Shown here one piece after another: positions 6,202-9,167 of a DNA stretch of 9,167 bases. Each line of letters starts with the position of its first letter. The first letter of the stretch is position 1. This DNA is from Clostridiales bacterium (GTDB taxonomy: Bacteria > Bacillota > Clostridia > Lachnospirales > Lachnospiraceae), in contig JAHZHF010000055.1 of the NCBI GenBank assembly GCA_019420405.1, positions 1-9,167 of the forward strand, read 5' to 3'. Under the pieces are notes generated by a model. That model worked only from the letters and a program-made list of their open reading frames with translations. It ran no database searches and was not told the origin of the DNA. The position numbers and the translations under genes are program-made.

Positions 6202-6438
6202 ATGAGGAAGAAGGAACTGAAACTTATCGTAACATTTCACACAACAGCGGACGCGATGGCCATGGAGAAAGCGTGCAGAGAGATGGATATGCCCGGCAGG
6301 CTGATCCCGGTTCCCCGGGTGATTTCCGCCGGCTGCGGGCTGGCCTGGTGCGCGCCTCTTACAGAGCGGGAGAGGCTGATCGCCGTGATGGACAGCCAGG
6401 GCATCAGTCAGGAAGGGCTGCACGAGTGCATGGTCTGA
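6202..6438 (+). CDS. DUF3343 protein (putative Se/S carrier-like)
   Basis: This 78-residue protein matches the DUF3343 family, which I recall being described as putative Se/S carrier-like. After a first strand (KLIVTF, 7-12) and a helix (TTADAMAMEKACREM, 14-28) comes the diagnostic segment PGRLIPVPRVISAGCGLAW (31-49) with C45, followed by C50. A less conserved tail with C76 ends the protein. The small alpha/beta shape and the exposed-looking SAGCG cysteine suit binding or handing over a persulfide/perselenide; no biochemical function is established to my knowledge. ATG 6202 is preceded by GGGGAAGGA at 6182-6190, 11 bases away. It lies 32 bases after the TusA-like stop, so it is probably the last gene of the csd-yedE-tusA unit. 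No intrinsic terminator is evident after it. Confidence 0.85.
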   Translation: MRKKELKLIVTFHTTADAMAMEKACREMDMPGRLIPVPRVISAGCGLAWCAPLTERERLIAVMDSQGISQEGLHECMV

Positions 6439-6471
6439 TACAAAGCATTATCACATTTACAACACAAAAGA

Positions 6472-6499
6472 TTCACACTATTTTGATACCTTCTAAAAT
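6472..6499 (+). promoter_or_regulatory. candidate promoter for the ABC transporter operon
   Basis: TTCACA at 6472-6477 (five of six to the -35 consensus) and TAAAAT at 6494-6499 (five of six to the -10 consensus) are 16 bases apart in the AT-rich gap between the selenium and ABC genes. Transcription would start near 6506, giving a leader of about 60 bases. That leader holds a small hairpin, CAGCC at 6514-6518 pairing with GGCTG at 6523-6527, too short to interpret. Confidence 0.45.
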
Positions 6500-6553
6500 A
6501 TATTGTAATGGTACAGCCCTGTGGCTGGACGATTGCATAAAGAAATTATATCT

Positions 6554-6560
6554 GGGAGGG
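6554..6560 (+). promoter_or_regulatory. ribosome binding site deciding a TTG start
   Basis: GGGAGGG at 6554-6560 is the only Shine-Dalgarno ahead of the ABC ATPase. It ends 1 base before ATG 6562, too close for initiation, but 7 bases before the in-frame TTG at 6568, which is ideal. Confidence 0.6.
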
Positions 6561-6567
6561 TATGACT

Positions 6568-7578
6568 TTGATCGAAGTGAGGAATCTGGTAAAGAAATAC
6601 GGAAACCATACAGCCGTAGATCACCTGAGCTTCAAGCTTGAACCAGGCCGGATCTACGGCTTTTTGGGGCCAAATGGAGCCGGGAAGTCCACGACTATGA
6701 ATATCATGACGGGCTATCTCGGCGCGACGGAAGGAGAAGTGCTCATAGGCGGCCATGACATTCTCAAAGAGCCTGAGGAGGCAAAACGGCATATCGGATA
6801 TCTGCCGGAACTGCCTCCACTCTATATGGACATGACGGTGAGGGAGTATCTGGTATTTGCGGCGGAACTGAAAGGGATTCCGGCGAAGGAGAGAGGGGAG
6901 GAAGTGACGAAAGTCGAGAAGATGGTGAAAATCCGTGATGTGGAGCACCGACTGATTAAAAATCTGTCCAAAGGATACAGACAGAGAGTCGGACTTGCAC
7001 AGGCGGTTCTGGGACTCCCGGAGATTATCATTCTCGATGAGCCGACCGTGGGACTGGACCCGAAGCAGATCATAGAGATTCGGGAGCTGATCCGGAATCT
7101 TTCAAAAAAACATACGGTGATCTTAAGTTCTCATATTCTGGCCGAAGTGCAGGAAGTATGTGACTATATTCTGATTATTTCCCGTGGCAGGCTCGTAGCA
7201 AGCGACACACCTGAGAACCTGGAGATGATGCTTGGAGAGAACGGCGGCGTGGAGATCGAGACAGATGCGTCTGCCGCGGATATCCGTCTGATCTTAAAGC
7301 CTGTGCCGGGAATCGAATCTGTGGAGATCCACCAGAATGGAGAGAAGCCTGCGAAAGTACAGATTCGCGTGAAAAAGGGAGAGGATATCAGGGAGAGAGT
7401 CTTCCGGGCGTTCTCCTCTGCGGGAGTGCCTCTTCTGACACTCAAGGCGACAGGCACAAGTCTGGAGGATGTATTTATGGAATTAACGCAGAAAGAGACT
7501 GTACCGGATGCGTTTAGCCGCAGGATACAGGATCGGCCCTTCGGAAAGGAGGCGGAAAAACATGCTGGCGATTTATAA
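6568..7578 (+). CDS. ABC transporter ATP-binding protein (GldA-like exporter type)
   Basis: This is the cytoplasmic ATPase of an ABC transporter, 336 residues from TTG 6568 (338 from ATG 6562). I prefer TTG because of ribosome-site spacing and because the product then begins (M)IEVRNLVKKYG, as close relatives commonly do. Counting from ATG 6562, motifs are Walker A GPNGAGKST at 36-44, signature LSKGYRQR at 135-142, Walker B IIILDEPT at 155-162 with the catalytic Glu, and the switch histidine H191 in SSHIL. After about residue 215 there is a C-terminal regulatory-type domain as in exporter/gliding-type ATPases, ending in a basic tail of about 30 residues. It overlaps the permease gene by 17 bases, which supports translational coupling. 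The substrate is unknown; nothing in the protein points to selenium. Confidence 0.92.
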   Translation: MIEVRNLVKKYGNHTAVDHLSFKLEPGRIYGFLGPNGAGKSTTMNIMTGYLGATEGEVLIGGHDILKEPEEAKRHIGYLPELPPLYMDMTVREYLVFAAELKGIPAKERGEEVTKVEKMVKIRDVEHRLIKNLSKGYRQRVGLAQAVLGLPEIIILDEPTVGLDPKQIIEIRELIRNLSKKHTVILSSHILAEVQEVCDYILIISRGRLVASDTPENLEMMLGENGGVEIETDASAADIRLILKPVPGIESVEIHQNGEKPAKVQIRVKKGEDIRERVFRAFSSAGVPLLTLKATGTSLEDVFMELTQKETVPDAFSRRIQDRPFGKEAEKHAGDL

Positions 7579-8428
7579 AAGAGAGCTGCGCTCTTATTTT
7601 CAGTCCATGGTGGGATGTGTGTTCATTGCATTTTTGATTGCGTTTACCGGGATCTACTTTATGGCATACAACATGTCGGCCGGATACCCGTATTTTTCAT
7701 ACACGCTTTCCGGCTCCCTGATCGTATTTCTGGTGGGGATTCCGCTGATTACGATGCGGAGTTTTTCCGAAGAGCGGAAGAATAAGACGGATCAGCTCCT
7801 CCTTACTGCTCCGGTGAGCCTGGGGAAAGTTGTGCTTGGCAAATATCTGGCTATGGGGACCGTGATTGCGATTCCGAATGTGATCTTCTGTATCTTCCCG
7901 CTGATTATCAAATCCCAGGGGACGGCATACCTTATGGTGGATTATATATCCATCGGAGTCTTCTTTCTGCTGGGATGTGTGTACGCTGCGATCGGGATGT
8001 TCCTATCGGCTTTGACGGAGAGTCAGATCATTGCGTTTATCAGCACATTTGGTATCCTGCTTGTCCTTTATCTGTGGGATGGGATTCTCTCTCTCCTTCC
8101 GGGCACAGCAGTGAGCGGTCTGGTGGTTGTTCTCATCCTTGTGATCCTCATAGCTGTCTATATCTGGAATATGACGGAAAACATGGTACTGGCCGGAGGA
8201 ACAGGAGTGATCGGATCTGCAGCGGCGGTGATTGTCTACTTTGTGAAGTCCAGTCTGTATGAGAACCTGCTCTCCAACCTGCTTGGAAGACTGGCGCTTG
8301 CAAATGTATTTACGGATATTACGAATAACAGCATTGTGGATTTGAGCGGAATTGCGCTGTACCTGTCTGTCATTGCAGTGTTTGTATTCCTGACGGTACA
8401 GGCGATCCAGAAAAGACGCTGGAGTTAG
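7562..8428 (+). CDS. ABC transporter permease (GldF-like)
   Basis: This 288-residue integral membrane protein has about six hydrophobic segments: roughly residues 15-35, 48-65, 95-117, 130-151, 156-178 and 184-202, with further ones near 215-228 and 262-281. The cytoplasmic stretch EERKNKTDQLLLTAPVS (70-86) and the ending AIQKRRWS are typical of the ABC-2 exporter/GldF group. It forms the membrane channel for the ATPase encoded just upstream. ATG 7562 has AAAGGAGG at 7545-7552, 9 bases upstream, and lies inside the end of the ATPase gene. The frame is open further upstream but without a ribosome site. The GldG-like gene follows after 12 bases. Confidence 0.88.
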   Translation: MLAIYKRELRSYFQSMVGCVFIAFLIAFTGIYFMAYNMSAGYPYFSYTLSGSLIVFLVGIPLITMRSFSEERKNKTDQLLLTAPVSLGKVVLGKYLAMGTVIAIPNVIFCIFPLIIKSQGTAYLMVDYISIGVFFLLGCVYAAIGMFLSALTESQIIAFISTFGILLVLYLWDGILSLLPGTAVSGLVVVLILVILIAVYIWNMTENMVLAGGTGVIGSAAAVIVYFVKSSLYENLLSNLLGRLALANVFTDITNNSIVDLSGIALYLSVIAVFVFLTVQAIQKRRWS

Positions 8429-8440
8429 GAGGGCAGGAAC

Positions 8441-9167
8441 GTGAATAAAATATTGAGTAAGGCTGGAAATATGAAAGATAAGTTCCGCACACCGGGAACG
8501 AGACATGGCGTCTACAGCGTGGGAGTGACCGCGCTTGTGATCGCGGTAGTGATTGTGTTCAACCTGATTGTGGGACAGATTCCGGAGGCTTACCGGAATA
8601 TCGATGTGAGCAGTACGCAGATTTATGACATTTCGGATACGACTACAGAACTTCTCGACGGACTGGACAAAGATGTGGATATGAAGGTGCTGGCAGTTCG
8701 TGATGAGACGGATGAGAGGATTGTGACATTTTTGAGCAAGTACGCTTCTCTCTCTGACCGGATCAATGTGGAGTGGATCGACCCGGTGCTGCATCCGTCT
8801 GCGCTGAGCGAATATGAGGCATCGGAAAATTCGATCGTAGTATCCTGTGAGGACACGGGAAAGACGACGACCATTTCCTTTAATGATATCCTGGTGCTGG
8901 ATGAATATTCTTACTATTATTACGGGACAACGTCATATACAGAGTTTGACGGAGAAGGCCAGCTCACAAGCGCCGTAAATTATGTTACCAATGAGAAGGA
9001 ATATCAGATCTATCAGACGACCGGACACGGAGAGGGAACTCTGTCTACTACGATCACCGATCTGATGGATAAAAACAACTATCAGCTCTCTGAGGTGAAT
9101 CTTCTTATGACGACATCCATACCGGAGGACTGTGATCTTCTGCTTATGTATGCACCGACGAACGACC
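8441..9167 (+). CDS. GldG-like ABC auxiliary protein, 5' part only
   Basis: An open frame from GTG 8441 runs to the window end, 242 codons without a stop. AGGAGGG at 8427-8433, overlapping the permease stop, is 7 bases upstream, so GTG is the better start than the ATG at 8471. After a short basic cytoplasmic segment comes one membrane helix at about residues 26-45. An extracellular domain follows with IDVSSTQIYDIS (54-65), FDGEGQLTSAVNYVT (169-183) and TGHGE (194-198), the pattern of the GldG/ABC_transp_aux family. It is probably an accessory subunit of the ABC transporter. These three-gene sets are widespread in non-gliding Firmicutes, where the cargo is unknown. Family members are roughly 450-500 residues, so about half is missing here. 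Confidence 0.85.
   Translation, partial: MNKILSKAGNMKDKFRTPGTRHGVYSVGVTALVIAVVIVFNLIVGQIPEAYRNIDVSSTQIYDISDTTTELLDGLDKDVDMKVLAVRDETDERIVTFLSKYASLSDRINVEWIDPVLHPSALSEYEASENSIVVSCEDTGKTTTISFNDILVLDEYSYYYYGTTSYTEFDGEGQLTSAVNYVTNEKEYQIYQTTGHGEGTLSTTITDLMDKNNYQLSEVNLLMTTSIPEDCDLLLMYAPTND

Noticed and set aside
6439..6561. Terminator or riboswitch in the gap before the ABC genes
   Set aside because: Only a 5-bp hairpin (6514-6527) without a T tract is present, and no riboswitch-like fold was recognised.
7508..7561. Upstream start for the ABC permease
   Set aside because: The extra 18 residues are Arg-rich, coincide with the ATPase tail in another frame, and lack a ribosome site; AAAGGAGG points to ATG 7562.
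1..9167. tRNA, rRNA, CRISPR array, insertion sequence or phage genes
   Set aside because: No cloverleaf pattern, regularly spaced repeats, transposase motifs or terminal inverted repeats were seen on either strand.

Overview
The window reads as chromosomal DNA of an anaerobic Firmicute of the Clostridia, most likely a Lachnospiraceae-type gut bacterium. This is inferred from strong AGGAGG-type ribosome binding sites, GTG and TTG starts, moderately GC-rich coding DNA next to AT-rich spacers, and protein families typical of that group (YedE/YedF selenium genes, a GldA/F/G-like ABC set). I cannot name a species. All convincing genes lie on the + strand; there are no RNA genes, CRISPR arrays or complete mobile elements.

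Left edge (1-744). An AT-rich stretch with a possible minus-strand coding fragment at 1-120 is followed by a well-formed extended -10 promoter (268-297). It drives a small MNT-type nucleotidyltransferase (332-625), the antitoxin-like half of a HEPN/MNT pair. Its HEPN partner begins at 612 in the usual overlapping way but survives only as its first 19 codons and about its last 24. The middle is gone and the two ends are in different frames.

Centre (741-6438). This is a selenium-handling cluster in two blocks. Block one is yedF (TusA-like plus DsrE-like fusion), selD (selenophosphate synthase, Cys form) and a LysR-type regulator of the kind found in selenium loci, closed by a strong intrinsic terminator at 3513-3549. 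Block two is a class V aminotransferase-fold cysteine desulfurase/selenocysteine lyase-like enzyme, yedE (membrane protein, probable selenium transport), a stand-alone TusA-like protein, and a 78-residue DUF3343 protein. The inferred logic is this: YedE brings a selenium species in; the PLP enzyme and the small Cys-containing carriers (YedF, TusA-like, DUF3343) move it as a persulfide/perselenide; SelD makes selenophosphate; the LysR protein controls the locus. No selA, selB or selC is in the window, so the sequence does not show whether the selenophosphate goes to selenocysteine, to selenouridine tRNA or to a labile selenium cofactor of molybdenum hydroxylases.

Right edge (6439-9167). A spacer with a candidate promoter precedes an ABC export-type operon: an ATPase (probably TTG start), an overlapping membrane permease, and a GldG-like auxiliary protein that runs off the window. 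Nothing ties this operon to selenium beyond adjacency.

The most notable observations are the decayed HEPN partner directly abutting yedF, the carrier-rich selenium cluster with its DUF3343 protein, and a 16-bp direct repeat with a tiny ORF overlapping the LysR start codon.
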